A stretch of 64,000 nt of DNA. It comes from Aidingimonas halophila. Its GTDB lineage: Bacteria; Pseudomonadota; Gammaproteobacteria; Pseudomonadales; Halomonadaceae. A program made the translations under genes and the position numbers. Location of the stretch: NCBI RefSeq assembly GCF_900106955.1, contig NZ_FNNI01000001.1, positions 620,001 through 684,000 on the forward strand, read 5' to 3'. How positions within the stretch are numbered: position 1 is the first letter of the stretch; each line of letters opens with the position of its first letter. The notes beneath the pieces were generated by a model. That model saw nothing but the letters and a program-made list of their open reading frames with translations. It did no database searches and was not told where the DNA came from. Positions 1 to 9,335 of the stretch are shown in pieces.

Positions 1-1280
1 CCTGTGGTAAAGCAGATGAGATTAGCACCGCTGGCAATTTGCCCGGTCGCTGCCACCGGGTCGTATCCGGGGGAATCCATGAAAACGAATCCGGACGTGT
101 CGATCGGCTCGGCATATTCGTACACGGCTTGCAGCGGTGTCGTGCCGCCTTTCATCGCGGAGCCCAATGACTTCTCGAAAATATTCGCCAGCCCGCCTGC
201 CTGGTTACCCGGACCTACGACGCCATTGAACTGGCCGCTATGACCTCGGGTGTATTCTTCCCACCATGCCAGGCGGTCCAGTAACTTCTGGCCGACTGCC
301 GGTGACACGGCTCGGCGTGTAAGCATGTATTCAACACCATGGATTTCCGGGGTCTCGGACAGGATGGCGGTACCGCCCTGTCGTACCAGAATATCCATTG
401 CGGCCCCCAATGCCGGATTCGCGGAAATGCCTGAAAACCCATCGGAACCACCGCATTGCAGTCCAATGCTCAGGTGGCTGGCGCAGACCGGCTGACGCTC
501 GACTCGATTGGCCTCGGGCAACATCGCTTCGACCGCGGCGATGCCTGCCGCAATCGATTCTCGGGTCCCCCCCATATCCTGCATCACCAGCGTTCGAATC
601 CGCTCATCGGTCTGCAACCCCTGTGATTCCACCAGACCGGACACCTGATTCCGTTCACAACCCAAACCCACGATCAAAACACCGGCAAAATTGGGATGGC
701 GTGCATAACCGGCCAGCGTTCGTCGTAGTAAATCGAAGTGGTAGCTCGGCGATGACATACCGCACCCGCTAGTCTGCGCAAAGGCGACGACACCATCGAC
801 ATTGGGATAATCGGCGAGACGCTCCGGTGTGAAATGTGCGGCTATATGATTGATGACGGTGGCCGAGCAATTGACGGAAGAGAGAATGCCTATGAAGTTG
901 CGAGTCGCCACCCGGCCATTCGAGCGGACAATTCCATCGAAAGTGGCACGTTCACTTTCCGGCACGTACTCGACAGGCTGAACGTCTTGGCAGAACGCTG
1001 GATCACGGTCGAAGTCGATAAGTGTCAGATTATGGGTATGGATGTGATCGCCGGCTTCGATATCACGTGTCGCCGAGCCGATCACGGTGTCGTATTTTCT
1101 TACTGCTTCACCAGCAGCAATATCACGCCTTGCGACTTTATGACCGGCGGGAACCTGAGATCGCATGTGGAGCCCCAGCTCGGGAAACTCCTGCCCTAGC
1201 GTTACAGTGTCACGAGCGATCAGAACATCGTCGTTGTGATGCAAACTGATCAATGGCGGGACGGAAGAAGCGCTTTCCAT
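1..1280 (-). CDS. UxaA-family altronate/galactarate-type dehydratase (C-terminus cut by window edge)
   Basis: Reading the minus strand from an ATG at 1280 gives about 426 open codons that run off the left edge. The first ~100 residues look like the small SAF domain (stretch with HHNDDVLIAR and DIAAGEAV). The rest carries the UxaA core, with NCSATV, QTSGCGM, GLGCERNQ and GGSDGFSGI segments. Family members of about 500 residues dehydrate sugar acids such as altronate or galactarate with a bound metal. A divergent LysR gene starts 121 bases upstream and a carbohydrate ABC importer lies beyond it, so uptake and breakdown of a sugar acid is the likely role. Substrate cannot be told from sequence. 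The ribosome site is weak (AGGA about 14 bases upstream). The family call is firm; the exact enzyme is not. Confidence 0.85.
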   Translation of the reverse strand, partial: MESASSVPPLISLHHNDDVLIARDTVTLGQEFPELGLHMRSQVPAGHKVARRDIAAGEAVRKYDTVIGSATRDIEAGDHIHTHNLTLIDFDRDPAFCQDVQPVEYVPESERATFDGIVRSNGRVATRNFIGILSSVNCSATVINHIAAHFTPERLADYPNVDGVVAFAQTSGCGMSSPSYHFDLLRRTLAGYARHPNFAGVLIVGLGCERNQVSGLVESQGLQTDERIRTLVMQDMGGTRESIAAGIAAVEAMLPEANRVERQPVCASHLSIGLQCGGSDGFSGISANPALGAAMDILVRQGGTAILSETPEIHGVEYMLTRRAVSPAVGQKLLDRLAWWEEYTRGHSGQFNGVVGPGNQAGGLANIFEKSLGSAMKGGTTPLQAVYEYAEPIDTSGFVFMDSPGYDPVAATGQIASGANLICFTT

Positions 1281-1401
1281 GGAGATGGCCCAGTTCCTGC
1301 AAATGTGATCGAAGAATGACTTGCAGTATGGGGCGGCAATACATGACGATAAAATAAAACAATAGACACTCTTCATAACTTATAAGGAATATAAGCCACT
1401 C

Positions 1402-2334
1402 ATGAGTGATATCGACCGGGTACTGCGCTCCAATCTCAAGCTTCGGCATTTGCAGCTTCTAGTGGCCTTGGACGAGTTTCGCCACATTGGCCGAGTGGCT
1501 GAATTTCTGATCCTCACACAACCCGCTGTGTCGAAGATGCTGAGTGAAATCGAACGCATGTTTGGGCTGGAATTGTTCATACGCTCGACACGAGGTACTG
1601 AGCCGACCGCCTATGGTGCAACAGTGATACGATTTGCCCGCTCGGTGCTGGCCGACTATAGCCGGACATGCGACGAAATTGCCGCCGTTGCGAGTGGTGC
1701 AGCAGGCAGTGTCAATATTGGAGCCATGGTAGTGGCCACTCCCGTTCTACTGGCCAGTGCCATGGAAAAGCTCAAGGCCCGTTCGGCCCAGAGCACGGCA
1801 TTGATTGAAGAAGGCGACCTCAAGCGGTTGCTACCACGTCTGAGGATGGGAGAGCTCGATCTGATCGTTGGCCGGCTGGAGCCCGGCTATGCCGCCCCCG
1901 ACCTGGAAACGGAGGCATTATACGATGAGCCCATGTGTGTCGTCGCGGATCCAAGACATCCCATTGCTACCATGCAGGAACCACAATGGGGCGATCTAGC
2001 CGACATACCCTGGGTCGTGCCACCGCCTTGGGCATCATCGCGCGTCAAACTCAACCAGATGTTCTATAAACACGGGCTGACCCCACCGGCCGATATCATC
2101 GAATCCGCATCCTTTCTAACCATCATGACCTTTATTCAACAACGGCCGGCCATCGGCTATCTTGCCCACAGCGTGGGGCGCCATTACGAGCAATTGGGGC
2201 AACTCAAGGTCCTGCCGCTAACGATTCCCATTGAACTGCCTCCCGTCGGGATCATCACCATGCGCGGAAAAATGAAAACACCGACCTGTCTGCAATTGAT
2301 GGAGTGCTTACGTCTGACAGCGGCATCTGACTAA
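1402..2334 (+). CDS. LysR-family regulator, probably of the sugar-acid module
   Basis: The 310-residue protein has an N-terminal winged helix-turn-helix (residues ~10-70, with TQPAVSKMLSEIE) and a LysR-type effector-binding domain from ~95 onward (GSVNIGAM). It resembles the GbpR/CbsR-like subgroup that begins with a short extension and LKLRHLQLL. It is transcribed away from the UxaA-family gene, the classic arrangement for a LysR protein and its target, and converges on the carbohydrate ABC permease gene with a 19-base gap. It may therefore control dehydratase, transporter or both. The effector is unknown. Confidence 0.85.
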   Translation: MSDIDRVLRSNLKLRHLQLLVALDEFRHIGRVAEFLILTQPAVSKMLSEIERMFGLELFIRSTRGTEPTAYGATVIRFARSVLADYSRTCDEIAAVASGAAGSVNIGAMVVATPVLLASAMEKLKARSAQSTALIEEGDLKRLLPRLRMGELDLIVGRLEPGYAAPDLETEALYDEPMCVVADPRHPIATMQEPQWGDLADIPWVVPPPWASSRVKLNQMFYKHGLTPPADIIESASFLTIMTFIQQRPAIGYLAHSVGRHYEQLGQLKVLPLTIPIELPPVGIITMRGKMKTPTCLQLMECLRLTAASD

Positions 2335-2353
2335 GAAATGATAGCGTGGGAAT

Positions 2354-3202
2354 TCACCGAATCCCAACGCGTAGAAACGATTGCACGAACTGGCGTTGGA
2401 ATAGCAGGAAGGCGATGAGCAATGGTGCGATGCTCAGCAGCGTGGCGGCGCTGATAGTGGCCCAGTTGACGCCGGTCTCCGGGGCCGAAAAGATCGCGAG
2501 ACCAACGGTCAGGGGTCGGGTTTCCACCGAGTTGGTGACCACCAATGGCCAGAGAAAGTTGTTCCAGTGGTGACTTACCGACACTAACCCGTATGCCAGG
2601 TAAGTCGGCTTGGCCAAGGGGACGTAGACCTTGAGCAGGACCCCCATCCAGCTACACCCTTCAATCCGGGCGGCGTCCTCGAGTTCTCTCGGTATGGTCT
2701 TGAAGGTCTGACGTAGCAGGAAGATGCCGAAGGCACTTGCGATGTAGGGCAAGCCAATACCCGCGATGGTGTCGACCAGTCCCAGTCCGCTGGCAATACG
2801 GTAATTCTCGACGATCAATACCTCCGGAAAGACGAAGAGTTGAATCAAGACCAGCATGAACAGTACGTCCCGTCCCGGCACCGGAAAGCGAGCGAAGGCG
2901 AATCCAGCCAGGGTACAGACGATGAACTGTCCGATCAGGATCCCGGTGACCATCAGGAATGTATTGAGGTAATAACGCATGAACGGTGCTTCATTCCATG
3001 CGTCAATGAAATTCGATGCCGTCAATGGCGCGAACAAGTCGAAACTGGCGACGAAGTCCGAAGGATGAATCGCGGCCCACACGGCATAGAGCAACGGGAA
3101 AATCCAGACAAGCGCCAACAGCCATGCCGCCACCGTTTCCAGGCTCGGCATCTGGATCCGTGAGGCTGATATAGAGGGGCTGGCGTAGGTTGACCGGGAC
3201 AT
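2354..3202 (-). CDS. Carbohydrate ABC transporter permease, MalG/UgpE type
   Basis: This 282-residue inner-membrane protein has six predicted hydrophobic segments, starting at residues ~25-45. It carries the conserved EAA loop of binding-protein-dependent permeases around ELEDAARIEGCSWMGVLLKVYVP, where it contacts the ATPase. Length and loop fit the MalG/UgpE half of a carbohydrate importer. It is the last gene of the minus-strand series ATPase, binding protein, permease, permease; 18 bases separate it from the partner permease. Confidence 0.9.
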   Translation of the reverse strand: MSRSTYASPSISASRIQMPSLETVAAWLLALVWIFPLLYAVWAAIHPSDFVASFDLFAPLTASNFIDAWNEAPFMRYYLNTFLMVTGILIGQFIVCTLAGFAFARFPVPGRDVLFMLVLIQLFVFPEVLIVENYRIASGLGLVDTIAGIGLPYIASAFGIFLLRQTFKTIPRELEDAARIEGCSWMGVLLKVYVPLAKPTYLAYGLVSVSHHWNNFLWPLVVTNSVETRPLTVGLAIFSAPETGVNWATISAATLLSIAPLLIAFLLFQRQFVQSFLRVGIR

Positions 3203-3220
3203 GAAGTCAGCTCCGTCGAC

Positions 3221-4135
3221 TCATTGATAATGAATACGGCGATCCAGCACCGTGAATTTTACTGTCGCCACAATCGCCAGCACGACAAGGATCACGACTG
3301 TGATGGTGGCGGCATACGGTCGATCGAAGAACGAGAACGCATTCTCATAGACGTAGTACAACAGCAGGTTGGTCGCATTGTTGGGACCGCCCTTGGTCAG
3401 AATGAACAGATGATCCACCACTCGCACGGCATTGATCAGCGCATTGATCATCACGAACAGCGTCGTCGGCATCAGCAACGGGAAGGTGACTCGCCAGAAG
3501 AAGCTCCATCGAGTCGTCCCTTCGAGGTCGGCGGCTTCCTGAAGATCCGGGGGAAGGCTCTGCAATGCAGCCAGGTAAAAGATCATGAAGAACCCGGCCT
3601 CCTTCCAGATGGTCATCATGATCACCGAGAACAGCGCTATACGCGGATTTCCCAGCCAGTTGGGACCATCGATGCCGAGCACGTCTAGCAGGTTATTGAA
3701 CAGCCCGATCTGAGGTGCATAGAAAAACATCCAGATATTGGCCGCGGCGATCATGGGCAGGATCGTTGGCGTGAAATACGCCATCCGTACGAATCCACGC
3801 CCCGGCAGTCGTGCATTGACGAACAAGGCCATTCCCAGCGCCAGGGCAATCGATGTCGGAATCGTACCCAGCGCATAGACCAGGTTATTTCGCGCGACTT
3901 TCCAGAACGTCGCATCCTCGATGAGTGCCTGATAATTCGCCAAACCACCGAAGGCGGGCGGTTCGCCACGAATGCCGGGGAGGAACAGGCTATCGATCAG
4001 TGTGGCGATCGTCGGTAGATAAGCGAACGTCCCGAGCAGGATGGCCGCGGGAAGCAGTAGCAAGGCACCGTAAACCTGCATTCGTCTGTCGCTGTTCACC
4101 GCCCGCATGCCGGCTCCTTGATTCATACCACCCAC
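3221..4135 (-). CDS. Carbohydrate ABC transporter permease, MalF/UgpA type
   Basis: The 304-residue protein has about six membrane spans and an EAA loop at LQEAADLEGTTRWSFFWRVTFP, typical of UgpA/MalF-like permeases. It lies between the binding-protein gene and the second permease gene on the same strand, so the two permeases most likely form the heterodimeric channel. The start at 4135 was kept; a start four codons later (a second Met) is also possible. The substrate cannot be read from the permease. Confidence 0.9.
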   Translation of the reverse strand: MGGMNQGAGMRAVNSDRRMQVYGALLLLPAAILLGTFAYLPTIATLIDSLFLPGIRGEPPAFGGLANYQALIEDATFWKVARNNLVYALGTIPTSIALALGMALFVNARLPGRGFVRMAYFTPTILPMIAAANIWMFFYAPQIGLFNNLLDVLGIDGPNWLGNPRIALFSVIMMTIWKEAGFFMIFYLAALQSLPPDLQEAADLEGTTRWSFFWRVTFPLLMPTTLFVMINALINAVRVVDHLFILTKGGPNNATNLLLYYVYENAFSFFDRPYAATITVVILVVLAIVATVKFTVLDRRIHYQ

Positions 4136-4181
4136 GGAGGAGGGCTAGAGGCCCTCCCGCTCTCGATGTTATATGGGAAGC

Positions 4182-5477
4182 TCAACGGGCATAGCGGCGC
4201 AGCGCTGCATCAGCTTCTTGCTGGGCCTGTTGCAGCGCTTCCGTCGGCGCCATGTCACCTGCCAGTGCCGCCTGAATCGCGTTGTCCAACGCGCGGCGAA
4301 CACGCCCTCCCTGATAGGTGGACAACTCCGCGGTACTGTGCTCGAGCTGATCACGAGCAACGGCCGCTGCCGGGAATTCCTCGACATATTCGCGCAACGC
4401 TTCCGTCTCGTAGGCCGCTTCGCTGACTCCCATGTAGCCGGTTTCCATAGACCAGGCCGCCGCCCGTTCCGGATCGGTCATCCAGCGAACGAACGTCATG
4501 GCCGCTCGCTTTTCTTCGTCTGTACTGTCCTTGAACAGGTAGAAGTTCCCTCCCCCTGTCGGGCTGCCGGGTTGCTCTTTGGCCGGCAACATCGCCACTC
4601 CGAAGTCGAAATCGGCCTCGTTACGAACCGCCGTGAGGTTGCCGGTGCTATGCCACATCATGGCCGTCGACTCTTCGAGGAAATTCTGGCGCAACGTGCC
4701 CCACTCGATGGTGCCGTCCGGCATCGCATCGTGCTCTTCCGCCAGCGCCACCCAGTACTCCAGCGCCTCTATCGCAGCCGGGTCATCGAAGTAGGCTTCC
4801 GTACCATCGTCGCTCATCAGGCGATGACCGTTCTGGAATGCCAGTGCCTGAAACATCCAGTAGGGATATCCGGTCGAGGGAATCATGACGCCCCATTGGT
4901 CGTCGTCATCGTGGGCCTCTCGAACGGTACTAGCCATCTCGGCCATCTCGTCCCAGGTCTCCGGGGGTTGCTCGGGATCGAGTCCCGCCGCCTCGAAGGC
5001 ATCCTTGTTCCAGTAGAGCACGATGGTCGAGCGCTGGAAGGGAATGCCATACGTTTCACCGTCGAGTTGCCCGTTCTCCATCAGCCCCGGATAGAAACTG
5101 TCGAGCCATTCGCGCTCCTCGTCGGTCTCGACCACATCGTCGAAAGGCACGATGGCGTCCTGTTCGATCAACTCGAAGAGATCGATGGAAAACAGCACCG
5201 AAAGCTGCGGTGCATCGCCCGCCTCGATGGCCGATAAGGCGCGCACCCGGGTGTCATCGTAGTTGCCGGCATATATCGCATCGACCTCGATATCCGGATG
5301 CTCGGCCTCGAAATCCTCGACCAGACCATCGATGACATCGGTCAAGGCACCACCGACGGCCACGGGATAATAGAGTGTCAATTCGACAGCATCATCTTGA
5401 GCACTCGCCTGCGTACCGGCCATCAGTACGCCAGCCAGCGTCACTCCCTGCAGTATCGATTTCATGGATGTCGTCAT
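4182..5477 (-). CDS. Extracellular carbohydrate-binding protein of ABC importer (UgpB/MalE-like)
   Basis: The 431-residue protein begins with a Sec signal peptide ending near residue 26 (GTQASAQ). The mature part is a family-1 solute-binding protein with the typical ...DAPQLSVLF... and ...ERAAAWSMETGYMGVSEAAY segments. The mature chain is strongly acidic, as expected for a periplasmic protein of a halophile. Its ATG overlaps the stop of the ATPase gene (ATGA at 5474-5477), which implies translational coupling. Together with the UxaA-family enzyme it suggests a sugar or sugar-acid ligand, though a glycerol-phosphate or oligosaccharide ligand is not excluded. Confidence 0.88.
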   Translation of the reverse strand: MTTSMKSILQGVTLAGVLMAGTQASAQDDAVELTLYYPVAVGGALTDVIDGLVEDFEAEHPDIEVDAIYAGNYDDTRVRALSAIEAGDAPQLSVLFSIDLFELIEQDAIVPFDDVVETDEEREWLDSFYPGLMENGQLDGETYGIPFQRSTIVLYWNKDAFEAAGLDPEQPPETWDEMAEMASTVREAHDDDDQWGVMIPSTGYPYWMFQALAFQNGHRLMSDDGTEAYFDDPAAIEALEYWVALAEEHDAMPDGTIEWGTLRQNFLEESTAMMWHSTGNLTAVRNEADFDFGVAMLPAKEQPGSPTGGGNFYLFKDSTDEEKRAAMTFVRWMTDPERAAAWSMETGYMGVSEAAYETEALREYVEEFPAAAVARDQLEHSTAELSTYQGGRVRRALDNAIQAALAGDMAPTEALQQAQQEADAALRRYAR

Positions 5478-6640
5478 CGTTTGGCTCCTTGATCCGGGAA
5501 CGGCTGAGCCGTATCACGGGAAATGGGCGAGCGGGAGTTTGCCGTGGCGGGGGCAACGGCATCGATATCATCGCGGCGTTCGCCACTATCCGCGGTGAAG
5601 AAATGGGCGGCGGTGACGGGCCAGTCGACTCGACAATGCTCGCTCGGCATCGACTGTTGCCCCGGCAGGCGCGCTCGCAGTGTCTGATTACCGACCCGCA
5701 CTCGGACGATGGTATCGGCGCCCAGATACTCCTCGTCGATCACCTGGGCAGGCATCCCGGCAGCACTGCTGGGTTGAATGACGATATCTTCGGGACGCAA
5801 GCCCAACAGACAATGACCGGCATCGCCCCACGCGATGGGAACCGTCGGCTCCTTGGCGATGAACGTTTGCCCTTCCATGGCCTCGAGCTCGATCAGATTC
5901 ATCGCCGGACTGCCGATAAACGATGCGGCGAACGCGGTTGTCGGCCGGTTGTAAAGCTCGGCAGGCGAACCATCCTGAACGATGCGCCCGGAGTGCATGA
6001 GAATGACGCGATCACCCATACTCATGGCCTCGACCTGATCATGGGTGACATAGACCACGGTCATGCCCAATCGCTGCTGCAATGCCTTGATCTCACGACG
6101 CATGTCGCCACGCAGGCGCGCATCGAGATTGGACAGCGGTTCATCCATCAAACAGATGGCATTCTCTGCGATGATGGCACGCGCCAGCGCGACACGCTGG
6201 CGCTGCCCTCCGGACAGTTGCGCCGGCTTACGATCCAGATAGTCCTCGAGTCCAACCATCCGGGCGACGCGTTCGAGTCGCTCCTGTCGCTGCGGTTTCG
6301 GCACCTTACGGCTGCGCAGCCCGAACACGATGTTGTCGGCAACACTCAGGTGAGGAAACAGGGCATAGGACTGGAAGACCATGCTGATACCGCGATTCCC
6401 CGGCGGTTCCCGGGTCACATCCCGGTCGCCGATGACAATGCGTCCGGCAGTGGTCTGTTCGAGGCCCGATATCATTCGCAACGTCGTGGACTTGCCACAG
6501 CCAGAGGGGCCGAGAAGAATGACGAACTCTCCCGGCGAAACATCGAATGTCACCTGATCGACGGCAGCCAGGCCATCCCAAACCTTGCTGACATCCTCAA
6601 GGCGGATGCGCTTGTTATCGTTATTCTTGGTATCGACCAT
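5474..6640 (-). CDS. ABC transporter ATP-binding protein, UgpC/MsmK type
   Basis: The 388-residue ATPase has Walker A GPSGCGKST, Q-loop FQSYALFP, signature LSGGQRQRVALARA, Walker B CLMDEPLSNLD and the switch His in YVTHDQVEAM. A C-terminal regulatory OB-fold region follows, as in MalK and UgpC. I chose the ATG at 6640, with GAAGG upstream, over an upstream ATG that would add 46 residues without family similarity. It is the first gene of the importer operon and overlaps the binding-protein gene by four bases. The C-terminal regulatory part is somewhat divergent. Confidence 0.9.
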   Translation of the reverse strand: MVDTKNNDNKRIRLEDVSKVWDGLAAVDQVTFDVSPGEFVILLGPSGCGKSTTLRMISGLEQTTAGRIVIGDRDVTREPPGNRGISMVFQSYALFPHLSVADNIVFGLRSRKVPKPQRQERLERVARMVGLEDYLDRKPAQLSGGQRQRVALARAIIAENAICLMDEPLSNLDARLRGDMRREIKALQQRLGMTVVYVTHDQVEAMSMGDRVILMHSGRIVQDGSPAELYNRPTTAFAASFIGSPAMNLIELEAMEGQTFIAKEPTVPIAWGDAGHCLLGLRPEDIVIQPSSAAGMPAQVIDEEYLGADTIVRVRVGNQTLRARLPGQQSMPSEHCRVDWPVTAAHFFTADSGERRDDIDAVAPATANSRSPISRDTAQPFPDQGAKR

Positions 6641-6875
6641 GGCACGCCCTTCAGTGGCAAAAAGGGACACAGCATCAATGCCGGCCAGCACTCTCCTGAT
6701 CACTAGCGTAGCCCTTCTCACGACAATGTCATGAAAAAATCGTGGCAGGGGTTGATGACAAAATGGTGACGATCCCATGACGATGGCATGTCACACGCCT
6801 TGGCTGGCGGGGGGAAACATCGTGCTAGAATAGCGCTTGTCGTGCCCACTTCATTCGTTCAGGAATGCGCCGCCC

Positions 6876-8462
6876 ATGTCTCTTGACGACCTGCATCTCA
6901 ACCTCCGCAATCTGACTTCAGAAGACTACCCTCAACTGAAAGAATTGATGGACAGCGTCTATGACGATCTCGGGGGCGCCTGGCCCCAACTGACCATCGA
7001 CAAGTTGATCAACGAGTTCCCCGATGGTCAGATCGTGATCGAGGACGACGGCCGCCTCGTCGGCGTGGCATTGACGGCATTGGTGGATTACGACGAGTTC
7101 TCCAACCCGCATCAGTACGACGACCTGATCGGCAAGCGCGAGATCATCCTCAACGATCCCAATGGCGACGCCATGTACGGACTGGATGTCCTGATCCATC
7201 CCGACTATCGCGGCTACCGTCTGGGCCGCCGCCTGTACGAGGCGCGCAAGGAGTTGTGCCGCTCGATGAACCTGCGGGCCATTCTGGCCGGTGGCCGTAT
7301 CCCTCAGTATCACCAGTATGCCGATGAGCTCACACCGACCGAGTACATCGACAAGGTCTCGCGCAAGGAGATCCACGATCCGATCCTGTCGTTCCAACTG
7401 GCCAACGACTTCCTGGTCAAGCGGTTGCTGCGCAAGTATCTGCCCGAGGACGAAAAGTCTCAGGGGTTCGCCACCCTGCTGGAGTGGAACAACATCCTGT
7501 ACGAGCCCGCCGAACGGGTGCTGGAAACGCGCAAGACTCAGGTGCGGGTCGGTGCCGTGCAGTGGCAGATGCGGGAGTTCGACTCGGTGGAATCGGTGCT
7601 GCAGCAGGTGGAGTACTTCGTCGACGCGCTCTCCGATTACCAGAGCGACTTTGCGGTATTCCCCGAGCTGTTCAACGCCCCGTTGATGGGCCTGCAGGAT
7701 CGTGCCGCACAACAGGACCAACAGGCGGCCATCCGCTTCCTGGGCGGTTTCACCGAACAGTTCGTCACCGAGCTCTCGCGCATGGCGGTGGCCTACAACA
7801 TCAACATCGTCGCCGGCTCGATGATCGAGATGCGCGAAGACGAGCGCCTTTACAACGTCAGCTACCTGTGTCATCGCGACGGCACCATCGAGCATCAGGA
7901 CAAGCTGCACATCACTCCCCAGGAGCGCCGCGACTGGGTCATCGACGGCGGTGATGAGCTACGCGTTTTCGATACCGATGCCGGCCGCATCGGTATCCAG
8001 ATCTGTTATGACGTGGAATTCCCGGAGCTGTCACGGGTCCTGGCTGAACAGGACATGGACATTCTCTTCGTCCCCTTCTGGACCGACACCAAGAACGGCT
8101 ATCTGCGGGTCCGGCATTGCGCCCAGGCCCGAGCCATCGAAAACGAATGTTATGTCGTACTGTGCGGTAGCGTGGGCAATGTGCCCTCCATCGAGAATCT
8201 TGACATTCAGTACGCCCAGTCCTCGGTGTTCTCGCCTTCGGACTTTGCCTTTCCCCACGATGCCGTGCTCTCCGAGACGACACCCAACACCGAAATGGTG
8301 ATGTTCTCGGATCTCGACCTGACACGGCTGACCATCGTGCGGGCCGAGGGCTCTGTCACCAATCTCAAGGATCGTCGCAAGGACCTGTTCGATCTACGTT
8401 GGCGCGACTGGTCCTGGAAATCCGGGGGCAAGCCGGGCGGTGTCAATCCGGAAGAGACCTGA
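6876..8462 (+). CDS. GNAT acetyltransferase fused to carbon-nitrogen hydrolase
   Basis: The 528-residue protein joins two enzymes. Residues ~5-215 form a GNAT acyltransferase with the acetyl-CoA loop near YRGYRLGRRLY. Residues ~225-520 form a nitrilase-superfamily amidohydrolase with the complete triad: Glu264 (FPELFNAP), Lys343 (DKLHITP) and Cys377 (QICYDVEFPE). Such fusions are widespread in bacteria, but their substrate is not established, so a specific amide or nitrile cannot be named. The ATG at 6876 with AGGA upstream is preferred to a TTG at 6837, which adds 13 unconserved residues. The mtfA-like gene follows after 3 bases and is probably cotranscribed. Confidence 0.88.
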   Translation: MSLDDLHLNLRNLTSEDYPQLKELMDSVYDDLGGAWPQLTIDKLINEFPDGQIVIEDDGRLVGVALTALVDYDEFSNPHQYDDLIGKREIILNDPNGDAMYGLDVLIHPDYRGYRLGRRLYEARKELCRSMNLRAILAGGRIPQYHQYADELTPTEYIDKVSRKEIHDPILSFQLANDFLVKRLLRKYLPEDEKSQGFATLLEWNNILYEPAERVLETRKTQVRVGAVQWQMREFDSVESVLQQVEYFVDALSDYQSDFAVFPELFNAPLMGLQDRAAQQDQQAAIRFLGGFTEQFVTELSRMAVAYNINIVAGSMIEMREDERLYNVSYLCHRDGTIEHQDKLHITPQERRDWVIDGGDELRVFDTDAGRIGIQICYDVEFPELSRVLAEQDMDILFVPFWTDTKNGYLRVRHCAQARAIENECYVVLCGSVGNVPSIENLDIQYAQSSVFSPSDFAFPHDAVLSETTPNTEMVMFSDLDLTRLTIVRAEGSVTNLKDRRKDLFDLRWRDWSWKSGGKPGGVNPEET

Positions 8463-8465
8463 TCG

Positions 8466-9335
8466 ATGTTCCGTCATCTGCGTCATTGGCAGGCCCGCCA
8501 TTTCGCGCGTCGGCACCCTTTCCCGGAGAACGAATGGACCGAAGCCCGTGCACGACTCCCGCTGTTGTCAGCACTGGCTGAGGATGACGCGCAACGGCTG
8601 GGTCATCGGGCATGGCGCTTCCTGCATGACAAGCGAGTGAGCCTTCATCCGGACCTCGTCGAGTCATCACCGCTCGATTTGCCGGCCAATCTGGCACTCG
8701 CTGCGCAGGTCTGTCTGCTGACACTGGGTTGGTCCGACGCCGATCATCGCGAGGCGTTCGCCAATGTCCACGAGATCCAGATCCTTCCGGATGCCTTCCG
8801 GCGACGGGTGGAAGAGATGGACGAGTTCGGCGTGATGCACGAATATGACGATGAGCGGGCCGGGGAGACGTCCTTCCAGGGTCCGGTGGTGGTCTCCTTT
8901 CCCGACCTCATGGCAAGCGGCGAGTGGAACGGCTTCAATGTGCTGATCCACGAGTTCGCCCATAAACTGGATCTAGGCAATGCCAGTGATGTGGATGGTT
9001 TCCCGCCGCTCCCCCGGGAGCTCGACCCCCGCGAATGGCATCGACGCTTCACTGCCGTCTGGGATGACCTTCAGGCCCGAATCCAGCGCAGGGAGGCGAC
9101 CCCCATCGATGACTACGCCACTACGCATCCCGGCGAATGCTTTGCCGTCTGCTGCGAATATTTCTTTAGCGCCCCGGACACATTGAACGACGCCTATCCC
9201 GCGCTTTACGAACTGCTGTGCCGATACTTTCGCCAGAATCCGCTGACCCGGCTCCCCGACGATACGCCCCATCAGCCATCATCCAGCGATGCCACCAGCC
9301 AGTCCCAGAGCAACGACGCCTCGTCGCGCGGTTGA
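8466..9335 (+). CDS. mtfA: MtfA-family zinc-dependent peptidase
   Basis: The 289-residue protein carries the HEFAHKLD motif (His162, Glu163, His166) and downstream GECFAVCCEYFF segment of the MtfA (peptidase M90) family. In Escherichia coli MtfA acts with Mlc on the glucose phosphotransferase system and has weak aminopeptidase activity. Whether that role holds here is unknown, as I see no Mlc or PTS gene nearby. It starts 3 bases after the GNAT-nitrilase gene. Its 3' end overlaps the convergent LysR gene by 64 bases, so one tail has probably extended by loss of an earlier stop. Confidence 0.85.
   Translation: MFRHLRHWQARHFARRHPFPENEWTEARARLPLLSALAEDDAQRLGHRAWRFLHDKRVSLHPDLVESSPLDLPANLALAAQVCLLTLGWSDADHREAFANVHEIQILPDAFRRRVEEMDEFGVMHEYDDERAGETSFQGPVVVSFPDLMASGEWNGFNVLIHEFAHKLDLGNASDVDGFPPLPRELDPREWHRRFTAVWDDLQARIQRREATPIDDYATTHPGECFAVCCEYFFSAPDTLNDAYPALYELLCRYFRQNPLTRLPDDTPHQPSSSDATSQSQSNDASSRG

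Noticed and set aside
1-1280. Degraded or gene-poor left edge
   Set aside because: The stretch lacks a stop within the window, but the minus strand is a single intact frame from 1280 to the edge with UxaA-family motifs.
4173-5237. Long plus-strand open frame of 354 codons opposite the binding-protein gene
   Set aside because: It is antisense to a clear solute-binding protein and is rich in Arg and His as expected of a shadow frame in high-GC DNA. No family-like motif or ribosome site.
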